Below, in pieces: positions 34,502-41,865 of a stretch of 43,648 bases of DNA. Numbering within the stretch: position 1 is the first letter of the stretch; every line of letters begins with the position of its first letter. Position numbers and translations under genes: made by a program. Origin of the DNA: an uncultured Lachnospiraceae bacterium (GTDB lineage: Bacteria > Bacillota > Clostridia > Lachnospirales > Lachnospiraceae); assembly GCA_900314085.1 (NCBI GenBank), contig OMTX01000120.1, positions 1 to 43,648 on the forward strand. Direction: 5' to 3'. Below the pieces are notes generated by a model. The model worked only from the letters and a program-made list of their open reading frames with translations. It ran no database searches and was not told the origin of the DNA.

Positions 34502-35734
34502 ATGGGAATTTACGAGGAACTGGTGGAGCGCGGGCTGATCGCCCAGGTCACCGATGAGGCAAAGGTCAGAGAGCTTGTGAATGCAGGCAAGGCGACCTTC
34601 TATATCGGCTTCGATCCGACGGCGGATTCGTTGCACGTCGGCCACTTCATGGCCCTCTGCCTGATGAAGCGCCTGCAGGAGGCGGGAAACAAGCCCGTTG
34701 CCCTGGTCGGCGGCGGTACCGGCATGATCGGCGATCCTTCCGGCCGGTCCGATATGCGGTCCATGATGACAAACGACATCATCGATCATAACTGCGACTG
34801 CTTCCGGAAACAGATGTCCCGCTTCATCCATTTCGGTGACGGCGATTCCGACGCCATAATGGTGAACAATGCGGACTGGCTTCGCGATCTCAACTTCATG
34901 GAGTTCATGCGCAGCGTCGGCGTTCATTTCAATGTGAACAATATGCTCCGCGCCCGCGCCTATGAAAACCGTATGGCCCGGGAGGGGGGACTCACTTTCT
35001 TCGAAATGAGCTACATGCTTCTGCAGGCCTACGACTTCTATCGCCTCTACTGCGACAAGGGCTGCAACCTGCAGTTCGGCGGTGATGACCAGTGGTCGAA
35101 TATGCTGGCGGGCGCTGACCTGATCCGCAAGAAGACAGGTCACGACGACGCCTACGCTATGACAATTACTCTTCTCACCAAGTCCGACGGAACGAAGATG
35201 GGAAAGACGAGCGGCGGCGCCGTCTGGCTTGATCCGAACAAGACTTCTCCTTACGACTTCTACCAGTACTGGCGCAATGTCGACGACGGCGACGTCATCA
35301 AGTGCATCAAGATGCTGACCTTCCTGCCCCTCGAGGAAATCCGTCCCATGGAGTCCTGGGAAGGCGAGAAGCTGAATGAGGCCAAGGACATCCTGGCATT
35401 TGAGCTCACAAAGCTCGTTCATGGGGAAGAGGAAGCAGAGAAGGCACGCGAGGCTTCGAAGGCGCTCTTTGCCGGAGGCGCGGATTCTGCCAACCTGCCC
35501 CAGATGACGCTGACTTCTGCAGACGTCGCTGACGGCATCGGCATCCTTGACATCATCGTAAAAGCCGGCTTTGCGGCCACGAAGAATGAGGCCCGCCGGG
35601 CTCTGACTCAGGGTGGCGTCACCGTGAATGGCGACAAGGTCGAGGATCCGAAGACTGTTTACGAAAAGAAGGATTTTGAGGATTTCGTCCTGAAGAAGGG
35701 CAAGAAGAAGTTCGTCAAGGTCGTCGTCGAGTAA
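34502..35734 (+). CDS. tyrS: Tyrosyl-tRNA synthetase
   Basis: Charges tRNA-Tyr. The 410-residue class I synthetase has FYIGFDPTADSLHVGHFMAL (HIGH-like HVGH), the tyrosine-binding region QAYDFYRLY with QFGGDDQWSN, the KMSKS-like KMGKTSGGAVWL, and a C-terminal S4 domain (KAGFAATKNEARRALTQGGV). AAGGAG lies before the ATG. It is a single-gene unit with its own promoter and terminator. Confidence 0.97.
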   Translation: MGIYEELVERGLIAQVTDEAKVRELVNAGKATFYIGFDPTADSLHVGHFMALCLMKRLQEAGNKPVALVGGGTGMIGDPSGRSDMRSMMTNDIIDHNCDCFRKQMSRFIHFGDGDSDAIMVNNADWLRDLNFMEFMRSVGVHFNVNNMLRARAYENRMAREGGLTFFEMSYMLLQAYDFYRLYCDKGCNLQFGGDDQWSNMLAGADLIRKKTGHDDAYAMTITLLTKSDGTKMGKTSGGAVWLDPNKTSPYDFYQYWRNVDDGDVIKCIKMLTFLPLEEIRPMESWEGEKLNEAKDILAFELTKLVHGEEEAEKAREASKALFAGGADSANLPQMTLTSADVADGIGILDIIVKAGFAATKNEARRALTQGGVTVNGDKVEDPKTVYEKKDFEDFVLKKGKKKFVKVVVE

Positions 35735-35752
35735 TTAAAATAGCGTTCAACA

Positions 35753-35787
35753 AAAACGGGACTGTGCAAAAGGCACAGTCCCGTTTT
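35753..35787 (+). terminator. Rho-independent terminator after tyrS
   Basis: AAAACGGGACTGTGC pairs perfectly with GCACAGTCCCGTTTT. It has A-runs and T-runs on both sides and can work in both directions. Confidence 0.93.
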
Positions 35788-35799
35788 CGCGTCTTTGAA

Positions 35800-35867
35800 G
35801 CAGCACTCACCCATCTTGAAGCGGCGCGCGTATCAAATTCCTGCATCTGATGCAGCACTCACCCATC
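35800..35867. repeat. Direct repeat at 52-bp distance next to the permease stop
   Basis: GCAGCACTCACCCATC occurs at 35800-35815 and 35852-35867, exactly 52 bp apart; the second copy reaches the stop codon of the permease gene. On the minus strand the unit also contains TGCAGGAATT, found in the trpC-trpF array as well. Confidence 0.7.
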
Positions 35868-37137
35868 ACGGATGCCAAACGCCCCATACGAAGAGGTAGC
35901 CGACGACAACTGCTGTGAGTGTGAAGGGAATTCCGATGCGGAAGAAGTCGCGGAAGCGGACCTCGTAGCCTTCCTTCCGGAGCATGCCGACAGCGGCGAT
36001 ATTGGCGGAAGCTCCGATGGGCGTCAGGTTGCCGCCGAGCGTTGCCCCGACGAGGAGGCCGAAGTAGAGAAAGTAGGGCTCGACGCCCATAGTCGTTGCG
36101 ACAGCGCCCATCAGGGGAAGCATCGTGGCGACGTAGGGGATATTGTCAATGAAGGCGGAAATCAGGACGGAACCCCAGACGACAATGGAGTAGAGAAGGA
36201 ACATATTTGATCCGCCTGCTGCCGCAATGAGGTTTGCGAGATCATCAATGAGGCCGACATTGCGGATGCCTGCGATGACGACGAAGAGGCCGGCCAGGAG
36301 GAGCATGGTCTGGTAGTCCATATTCTTGAGCGAATGGATCATACCTGACGTGCCCTTCTGCTTCGCGATTTCCCAGACAATAGTGAGTACGCCGAAGGCC
36401 ATGCAGATATAGCCGTTTGTCATTGCCGGCGTATTCGGAATGAAGGAAGCGATGATGAGGGCAACGACGTGGCCGAGCATCGTAATTGTGGGAACGAGGT
36501 CCTTCACTTCCGTGTGCTGGTCAGAGTCGACGGGCTGCTTGTCATTGCGGAAAAGCACCATCATGATGGGAATCGTGGCAAGCGCTCCGAGCTCGACTGC
36601 AAACGTGATGCCGGCCTTCCCGTGGAACCAGATGAAGTCGTTGAAGTTCATGCCTGCGGCGCCGGCCAGCATGATGGACGTCGTGTCGCCGACGAGGGTA
36701 GCCGCCCCCTGCAGGTTCGAGGACACTGCAATGGAAAACAGCATAGGTACAGGCGAAATCTTCAGCTTCTTGCAGATGGCGAGTCCTACGGGGGCGATCA
36801 TGAGGACGGTCGCGACATTGTCAATGAAGGCGGAGACGATGCCGGCGAAGAGGGACATGATGATGGTCACCCACATCACGTTCGGACAGAGCCGCAGGAG
36901 GCCGTCCGCAATCTTTTCCGGCATCTTCGACTCGATGAAGTAGTCGACAATGACCATGGTGCCGAAGATCATGAGCAGGACGTTCCAGTCGATGGCTGTC
37001 GGAACGGCGCTGACCGGAAGCATGCCGGCGGCGACGAAGACCGCCGCTGTGACCAGCGCCACGAGGTAGCGCCACTTGGGCAGGATCACCATCAGGGCAT
37101 ACATGACGATGAAAATGATAATAGCCGCTGTTTTCAT
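35866..37137 (-). CDS. Ion permease of the ArsB/NhaD/SLC13 (ion transporter) superfamily, candidate manganese exporter
   Basis: A 423-residue membrane protein with about 11 hydrophobic segments. Two related re-entrant regions mark the superfamily: GIVSAFIDNVATVLMIAPVG followed by SSNLQGAATLVGDTTSIMLA in the first half, and VLISAFIDNIPYVATMLPLMG followed by GATLGGNLTPIGASANIAAVG in the second. Members exchange arsenite, sodium or organic acids; the substrate cannot be read from the sequence. Its leader is a yybP-ykoY-type manganese riboswitch, which points to Mn2+ efflux or a Mn2+-linked function. No arsenic gene is nearby. The ATG has AAGGAGAG close upstream. It is a single-gene unit. Confidence 0.85.
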   Translation of the reverse strand: MKTAAIIIFIVMYALMVILPKWRYLVALVTAAVFVAAGMLPVSAVPTAIDWNVLLMIFGTMVIVDYFIESKMPEKIADGLLRLCPNVMWVTIIMSLFAGIVSAFIDNVATVLMIAPVGLAICKKLKISPVPMLFSIAVSSNLQGAATLVGDTTSIMLAGAAGMNFNDFIWFHGKAGITFAVELGALATIPIMMVLFRNDKQPVDSDQHTEVKDLVPTITMLGHVVALIIASFIPNTPAMTNGYICMAFGVLTIVWEIAKQKGTSGMIHSLKNMDYQTMLLLAGLFVVIAGIRNVGLIDDLANLIAAAGGSNMFLLYSIVVWGSVLISAFIDNIPYVATMLPLMGAVATTMGVEPYFLYFGLLVGATLGGNLTPIGASANIAAVGMLRKEGYEVRFRDFFRIGIPFTLTAVVVGYLFVWGVWHP

Positions 37138-37163
37138 ACACTCTCCTTTTTGGACGCGAAGAC

Positions 37164-37211
37164 AAAAAAAGACTTTTGCCCCACAAATACAATACGTGCG
37201 GCAAAAGTCTT
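37164..37211 (-). terminator. Regulated terminator of the manganese riboswitch
   Basis: On the minus strand AAGACTTTTGCC (37211-37200) pairs with GGCAAAAGTCTT (37180-37169), followed by T7. It ends about 27 bases before the permease ATG. Its 5' arm is the 3' end of the aptamer, so the two structures are mutually exclusive. Confidence 0.9.
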
Positions 37212-37334
37212 GCGATTTCGTACGAATCCGGACCCGATTGCGGTTGTCGCAATGTGCTGACGACTCCGGACGGCTTCGGGCTTTATATTATTCATGAATA
37301 ATGTGAAACGCGAAGTCCGCTACTCCCTTTTGTG
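37200..37334 (-). promoter_or_regulatory. yybP-ykoY family manganese riboswitch aptamer
   Basis: On the minus strand the leader starts CACAAAAGGGAGTAGCGG (37334-37317) and ends CGCAAGACTTTTGCC. In the middle it has GTCGTCAGCAC, then an ATTGCG/CGCAAT hairpin and CGGGTCCGGA. These match the conserved parts of the yybP-ykoY motif (GGGGAGUAG loop, GUCGUCA loop, GCAAGACCUUU 3' end) in the right order. CAAAAG at the 5' end pairs with CTTTTG at the 3' end to form P1, which would block the terminator. The family binds Mn2+ and usually turns expression on when Mn2+ is high. Confidence 0.88.
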
Positions 37335-37339
37335 TTGTC

Positions 37340-37368
37340 ATCATACCCGAAACACCGGCGAAAGACAA
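37340..37368 (-). promoter_or_regulatory. Promoter of the riboswitch-permease unit
   Basis: On the minus strand TTGTCT (37368-37363) and TATGAT (37345-37340) with 17-bp spacing, placing the transcription start next to the first base of the aptamer. Confidence 0.7.
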
Positions 37369-37388
37369 GCGTATTTTTTTCGTATTCG

Positions 37389-37417
37389 TTGAAAAGACAC
37401 AATTTCTCGGGTATAAT
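37389..37417 (+). promoter_or_regulatory. Promoter of the zinc-ribbon protein gene
   Basis: TTGAAA at 37389-37394 and a perfect TATAAT at 37412-37417, with 17-bp spacing, divergent from the riboswitch promoter. Confidence 0.8.
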
Positions 37418-37476
37418 ACAAAATAACTTTGTGTATCGGTTTAACCGATGTGTTCGTTTTTTTCAGGAGGAATACG

Positions 37477-37821
37477 ATGGACGATTTCTTTGGAAAACTG
37501 GGTGACACGATTGTCTCCGGCGGCAAGGCAGTAGGCGACAAGGCAAAGGAACTTTCCGATGCTGCAAAGATTCAGATCGATATCAAGAAGAACGAGGACA
37601 TCCTGACAGAGGAGTTTGCAAAGATCGGAAAGAAGTACTACGAGGAGCACAAGGATTCCGAGCCGACGGAGTTCCAGACCATTGCAGCAACGGAACGGCA
37701 GATTGCCCATCTGAAGCAGCAGCTTCAGGACATCAAGGGAACGAAGATCTGCCCGGCCTGCGGTGCAGAGAACCCTGCGGATGCTACGTTCTGCAGCAAG
37801 TGCGGCGTCAAGCTCGACTAA
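37477..37821 (+). CDS. Small coiled-coil zinc-ribbon protein, function unknown
   Basis: A 114-residue protein (MDDFFGKLGDTIVSGGKAVG). An amphipathic N-terminal helix is followed by a long charged helix that probably forms a coiled coil (KNEDILTEEFAKIGKKYYEE, TERQIAHLKQQLQDI). The C-terminus is a zinc ribbon with four cysteines in CPACGAENPADATFCSKCG. Similar zinc-ribbon proteins are common in Clostridia without a known function. AGGAGG lies before the ATG at 37477; upstream in-frame residues lack support. It has its own promoter and terminator. Confidence 0.85.
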   Translation: MDDFFGKLGDTIVSGGKAVGDKAKELSDAAKIQIDIKKNEDILTEEFAKIGKKYYEEHKDSEPTEFQTIAATERQIAHLKQQLQDIKGTKICPACGAENPADATFCSKCGVKLD

Positions 37822-37839
37822 GCACTATATCGGATTTTC

Positions 37840-37907
37840 AGGAAGGCAGGATGGAGGCTTCTTTCCGGTGCCTATGCACGGGAAGGACTTCCGTCCTGCT
37901 TCTTTTG
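37840..37907 (+). terminator. Terminator after the zinc-ribbon protein gene
   Basis: GAAGGCAGGATGGA pairs with TCCGTCCTGCTTC (one bulge) around a loop of about 35 bases that has its own small hairpin, followed by TTTT. Confidence 0.7.
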
Positions 37908-37994
37908 CGATGAGGCGGGGGCAGCATGTCCGCACTTTATCGCAAAGGAAGATTTTTCGGAACATATATTTCAGCATTAGTTAGGACATAAGAA

Positions 37995-39992
37995 TTGAGC
38001 GACAGAGGAAAGTACTACATCACAACAGCCATTGCCTATGCATCGGGCAAACCCCATATCGGAAATACCTATGAGATCGTCCTGGCGGACGCCATTGCCC
38101 GTTTCCGCCGCCAGCAGGGCTACGACGTCTTCTTCCAGACCGGAACGGACGAGCACGGACAGAAGAACGAGACAAAGGCCCAGGCAGCAGGCGTTTCCCC
38201 CAAGGAATTCGTGGATTCGACTGCCGCTGAAATCCGCCGAATCTGGGACCTCATGAATACGTCCTACGACAAATTCATCCGGACGACGGACGACTACCAC
38301 GTAGCCCAGGTGCAGAAGATATTCAAGAAGCTCTACGACCAGGGCGACATCTACAAGGGCCACTACGACGGCCTCTACTGCAACGAGTGCGAGGCCTTCT
38401 ACACGGAGTCCCAGCTCGTGGATGGCAAGTGCCCGGTCTGCGGCAGTGAGGTTCACGCCCAGCAGGAGGAGGCTTACTTCTTCCGCATGAGCAAGTACGC
38501 CCCCCGGCTCATTGACTACATCAATACCCACCCCGATTTCATCCAGCCCGTGAGCCGGAAGAATGAGATGATGAACAATTTCCTCCTGCCCGGCCTGCAG
38601 GACCTCTGCGTTTCCAGAGCCTCCGTCAAGTGGGGCATTCCGGTCACCTTCGACCCCAACCAGACCGTCTATGTCTGGCTGGACGCCCTGACGAACTATA
38701 TCACGGGAATCGGCTATGATGCGGACGGCAATTCCACGGACCAGTACAAGAAGCTCTGGCCGGCGGACCTCCACCTCATCGGCAAGGACATCATCCGCTT
38801 CCACACCATTTACTGGCCCATCTTCCTGATGGCCCTCGGAGAGCCGCTGCCCAAGCAGGTTTTCGGCCACCCCTGGCTCCTGCAGGGCGGGGAGAAGATG
38901 TCGAAGTCCAAGGGCAATGTCATCTATGCGGATGACATGGTGGATCTCTTCGGCGTCGACGCCTCCCGCTATTTCGTCCTCCACGAGATGCCCTATGAAA
39001 ACGACGGCGTCATTACCTGGGAGCTTCTGGTGGAGCGCATCAATTCCGACCTCGCCAATGTCCTCGGAAACCTCGTCAAGCGGACCGTTTCCATGACGAA
39101 CCAGTACTTCAGCGGCGTCGTAAAGGATCCGGGCGCTTCCGAGCCCGTTGACGACGAGCTGAAGGCGCTCGCTGTAGCAACGCGCGACCTCTGCGACAAG
39201 GACATGGAGACACTTCGCGTGGCGGACGCCATGACGAAGGTCTGGGATCTCTTCAAGCGCTGCAACAAGTATATCGATGAGACAGAGCCCTGGGTACTGG
39301 CGAAGGATCCGGCGAAGCATGACCGGCTCGCTACCGTCCTCTACAATCTCGTTGAGGCCATCTCCATCGGAGCAAGCCTCATCAAGTCCTTCATGCCGGA
39401 TACCTCCGCAGCCATCCTGAAGGAGCTTGGCGCAGAGGAAATTCCCTACGATGAGCTCGACAAGTGGGGGCACTATCCTGCCGACGGCAGCCGGAAGGTG
39501 ACGGAAAATCCGACCACCCTCTTCGAGCGGCTCAAGCTCGATGACGTGATGAAGAAGGTTGCTGTCATAGAAGCCGCCCAGAAGAAGGCTGCTGCTGCTG
39601 AAGAAGGAAAGAATGAAAAGCCTGCGAAGGCAGCAGGAGAAGCAGACACGACCGTTGAGCACAAGCCCGAGATTACCATTGATGACTTTGACAGGCTGGA
39701 ATTCCGCGTCGGCGAGATCCTCTCCTGTGAAGCCGTTCCCAAGTCGAAGAAGCTGCTCTGCAGCCAGGTGAAGATCGGCTCCGAGACGAAGCAGATCGTG
39801 TCCGGCATTCACAAATATTATTCGCCGGAAGAAATGGTCGGCAAGAAGGTCATGGTGCTTGTGAACCTGAAACCCGCGAAGCTGGCCGGTGTTCTCTCAC
39901 AGGGGATGATTCTCTGTGCAGAGGATGAAAACGGGGACCTGGCTCTGATGAAGCCGGAGAAGGATTTCTCCGCAGGTTCTGAGATTTGCTGA
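37995..39992 (+). CDS. metG: Methionyl-tRNA synthetase with C-terminal tRNA-binding domain
   Basis: Charges initiator and elongator tRNA-Met. The 665-residue protein starts at TTG 37995 (MSDRGKYYITTAIAYASGKP); AGGA lies 8 bases upstream and no ATG precedes the conserved start. HIGH is HIGN in KPHIGNTYEIV, the zinc knuckle has CNECEAFYTE and CPVCGSE, and KMSKS is in GEKMSKSKGNVIY. Residues from about 545 are a charged linker (Ala/Lys-rich) and an EMAP/Trbp111-like domain (IDDFDRLEFRVGEILSCEAV), which forms dimers and aids tRNA binding. It is followed by a terminator and then tatD. Confidence 0.96.
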   Translation: MSDRGKYYITTAIAYASGKPHIGNTYEIVLADAIARFRRQQGYDVFFQTGTDEHGQKNETKAQAAGVSPKEFVDSTAAEIRRIWDLMNTSYDKFIRTTDDYHVAQVQKIFKKLYDQGDIYKGHYDGLYCNECEAFYTESQLVDGKCPVCGSEVHAQQEEAYFFRMSKYAPRLIDYINTHPDFIQPVSRKNEMMNNFLLPGLQDLCVSRASVKWGIPVTFDPNQTVYVWLDALTNYITGIGYDADGNSTDQYKKLWPADLHLIGKDIIRFHTIYWPIFLMALGEPLPKQVFGHPWLLQGGEKMSKSKGNVIYADDMVDLFGVDASRYFVLHEMPYENDGVITWELLVERINSDLANVLGNLVKRTVSMTNQYFSGVVKDPGASEPVDDELKALAVATRDLCDKDMETLRVADAMTKVWDLFKRCNKYIDETEPWVLAKDPAKHDRLATVLYNLVEAISIGASLIKSFMPDTSAAILKELGAEEIPYDELDKWGHYPADGSRKVTENPTTLFERLKLDDVMKKVAVIEAAQKKAAAAEEGKNEKPAKAAGEADTTVEHKPEITIDDFDRLEFRVGEILSCEAVPKSKKLLCSQVKIGSETKQIVSGIHKYYSPEEMVGKKVMVLVNLKPAKLAGVLSQGMILCAEDENGDLALMKPEKDFSAGSEIC

Positions 39993-40001
39993 AAGACAGG
40001 A

Positions 40002-40031
40002 TTTCCGCGGCTTTCAAGGCGGAAATTTTGT
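40002..40031 (+). terminator. Terminator-like hairpin after metG
   Basis: ATTTCCGC (40002-40009) pairs with GCGGAAAT (40020-40027), followed by TTT. It probably ends metG or weakens read-through into tatD. Confidence 0.7.
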
Positions 40032-40066
40032 AACACAGAAATTTCTGTGAATGACAGCTGAAATAT

Positions 40067-40900
40067 ATGAAGATATTTGAAACCCACGCGCATTATGAAG
40101 ACAGGAAGTTCGACTCCGACCGGGCCGAACTTCTTTCTGCTTTGCCGAAAAAGGGCGTCAGTCCCGTCATCAACGTCGGAGCCTCAATGGAAACTACCCG
40201 GCAGACGGTAGAGCTGGTGAAACAGTGGCCCTATATGTATGCGGCGATCGGTGTCCATCCGGAAGAAATCCGGGACCTGACGGACGACGACATGGAGTAC
40301 CTCAGGGCCCACGCTATGGACGAGATGGTCGTCGCCATCGGGGAGATCGGCCTCGACTACCACTACCTGAAGGAAGATTATAAGCATATTGAGGACTTAG
40401 GCGAACGACACGCAGCTATCGACGCTGTGAAGGAGAAGCAGAAATATTGGTTTCTGCGGCAGATGGAAATCGCCCGGGAAGCGGACCTGCCCTGCATCTT
40501 CCACATGCGGGACGCGGCGGCGGACACGATGGCGCTTCTTTCCGAGGCGGCAGAAAAGGGAACCCGCGGCGTCATCCACTGCTATTCCTATTCCGTGGAT
40601 CATGCCCTGAAATACATTGACATGGGCTATTACATCGGAATCGGCGGGGCTGTCACGTTTTCTGATTCGAAAAAGCTGGCGGAGGTTGTGAAGGCCATTC
40701 CCCTCTCCCGCATTCTGACGGAGACGGACTGTCCCTATATGGCGCCGGAGCCCTTCCGGGGGCAGCGGAATGACTCGACCTATATCCCCTACGTCATCGA
40801 CCGGATCGCGGAGCTTCGCGAGATCACGGAGGAAGAGGTCCTCGAGGCGACGGCGGAGAACGCCTACCGACTTTTTACGAAGGTGAAGAAGAGATATTAA
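40067..40900 (+). CDS. TatD-family metal-dependent deoxyribonuclease
   Basis: A TIM-barrel hydrolase of the amidohydrolase type, with DNase activity in characterised members. The 277-residue protein has the metal ligands in ETHAHYED, the glutamate in GEIGLDYHYL, FHMRDA, VIHCYSYS, and the C-terminal TETDCPYMAPEPFRGQRN. The usual Firmicute neighbourhood metG-tatD-rsmA is kept, but the RNase M5 gene often found between tatD and rsmA is absent. The ribosome binding site is weak. rsmA starts one base after its stop. Confidence 0.93.
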   Translation: MKIFETHAHYEDRKFDSDRAELLSALPKKGVSPVINVGASMETTRQTVELVKQWPYMYAAIGVHPEEIRDLTDDDMEYLRAHAMDEMVVAIGEIGLDYHYLKEDYKHIEDLGERHAAIDAVKEKQKYWFLRQMEIAREADLPCIFHMRDAAADTMALLSEAAEKGTRGVIHCYSYSVDHALKYIDMGYYIGIGGAVTFSDSKKLAEVVKAIPLSRILTETDCPYMAPEPFRGQRNDSTYIPYVIDRIAELREITEEEVLEATAENAYRLFTKVKKRY

Positions 40901-40901
40901 T

Positions 40902-41768
40902 ATGCCGGGAATTGATTACGGAAACAGCGCAAATACAGGGGCCTATCTGAGGAAGTCCGGCTTCCGCGTGAAGAAGAACTACGGGCAGAACTTCCTGACG
41001 GACGAGACGGTGCTTACGGATATCGCTGATGCGTCAGGCGTGACGGCGCGCGACACGGTTCTCGAGATCGGGCCGGGAACGGGAAACCTGACGCGGCTTC
41101 TTGCGGCGCGGGCGAAGAAGGTCATTGCCGTCGAAGTCGACAGCGAGCTCATCCCCTATCTGACAGTCGCGCTCGAACATTTCGACAATACAGAAATCAT
41201 CAATACGGACATCATGCAGGCGGACCTCTCCGAGATCCTTTCGGATGTGGACGGAGACTTCCTTGTCGTCGCGAACCTCCCCTATTACATTACGACGCCT
41301 GTTGTGACAAAGCTTCTCGAGGCCGACCTCGGAGCCCGCTCCTTCACCTTCATGGTGCAGAAGGAAGTCGCGGAGCGGATGGCGGCCGCCCCCGGTTCCA
41401 GGGACTGCGGCGCCATCTCCTATTTTGTCGCCTGGCGGACAGAGGCAGAGATTGTGCGGACGGTGCCGGCGGCAGCCTTTTACCCGCCCCCCAAGGTGGA
41501 CTCTGCCGTCATCCATCTCACCATGCGGGAACATCCGCCCGTCAACGAAAACGTTGACGAAACGAGGCTTTTTTCTATAATAAAATCAGCGTTTGCCCTG
41601 CGCAGAAAGACGCTCGCGAATGCGCTCGCGTCGGCAGGTGTCTGCGGGGACATGACGAAGGACGAAATCGGAGACGCCATTGAAAAAGCGGGCCTTTCGC
41701 GGACCGTCCGCGGGGAGCGGCTGACGCTTGACGACTTCTGCGGGCTTGTGAACATTATAGATGCCTGA
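40902..41768 (+). CDS. rsmA: 16S rRNA (adenine-1518/1519-N6)-dimethyltransferase RsmA (KsgA)
   Basis: Dimethylates two adenines in helix 45 of 16S rRNA during late 30S assembly; loss gives kasugamycin resistance. The 288-residue protein has KKNYGQNFLTDETVL, the SAM-binding VLEIGPGTGNLTRLLA, the catalytic motif VANLPYYITTPV, and YPPPKVDSAVIHL. It is cotranscribed with tatD. Confidence 0.96.
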   Translation: MPGIDYGNSANTGAYLRKSGFRVKKNYGQNFLTDETVLTDIADASGVTARDTVLEIGPGTGNLTRLLAARAKKVIAVEVDSELIPYLTVALEHFDNTEIINTDIMQADLSEILSDVDGDFLVVANLPYYITTPVVTKLLEADLGARSFTFMVQKEVAERMAAAPGSRDCGAISYFVAWRTEAEIVRTVPAAAFYPPPKVDSAVIHLTMREHPPVNENVDETRLFSIIKSAFALRRKTLANALASAGVCGDMTKDEIGDAIEKAGLSRTVRGERLTLDDFCGLVNIIDA

Positions 41769-41792
41769 AAACAGATGCGTGCGCTTTCTGCC

Positions 41793-41840
41793 GGGGTTGT
41801 GTGGCATTTAGGTTGCGGTTTTTGCCCGGCTTTATATTAT
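41793..41840 (+). promoter_or_regulatory. rsmA terminator-like stem and probable promoter of the GGDEF gene
   Basis: GCCGGG (about 41789-41794) can pair with CCCGGC (about 41825-41830), followed by TTTATATT. TTGCGG at 41813-41818 and TATTAT at 41835-41840, spaced 16 bp, may be the promoter of the next gene. Confidence 0.45.
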
Positions 41841-41865
41841 TCTTACAGGATGGAAATGCAGGACA

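Noticed and set aside
37977-39812. A 611-codon open frame on the minus strand opposite metG, with similar long frames opposite gyrA (21864-23243), dnaN (16672-17667) and the GGDEF gene (42214-43467)
   Set aside because: Each lies wholly opposite a gene with clear family motifs, encodes hydrophobic or low-complexity sequence with no recognisable motif, and arises from the codon bias of the real gene.
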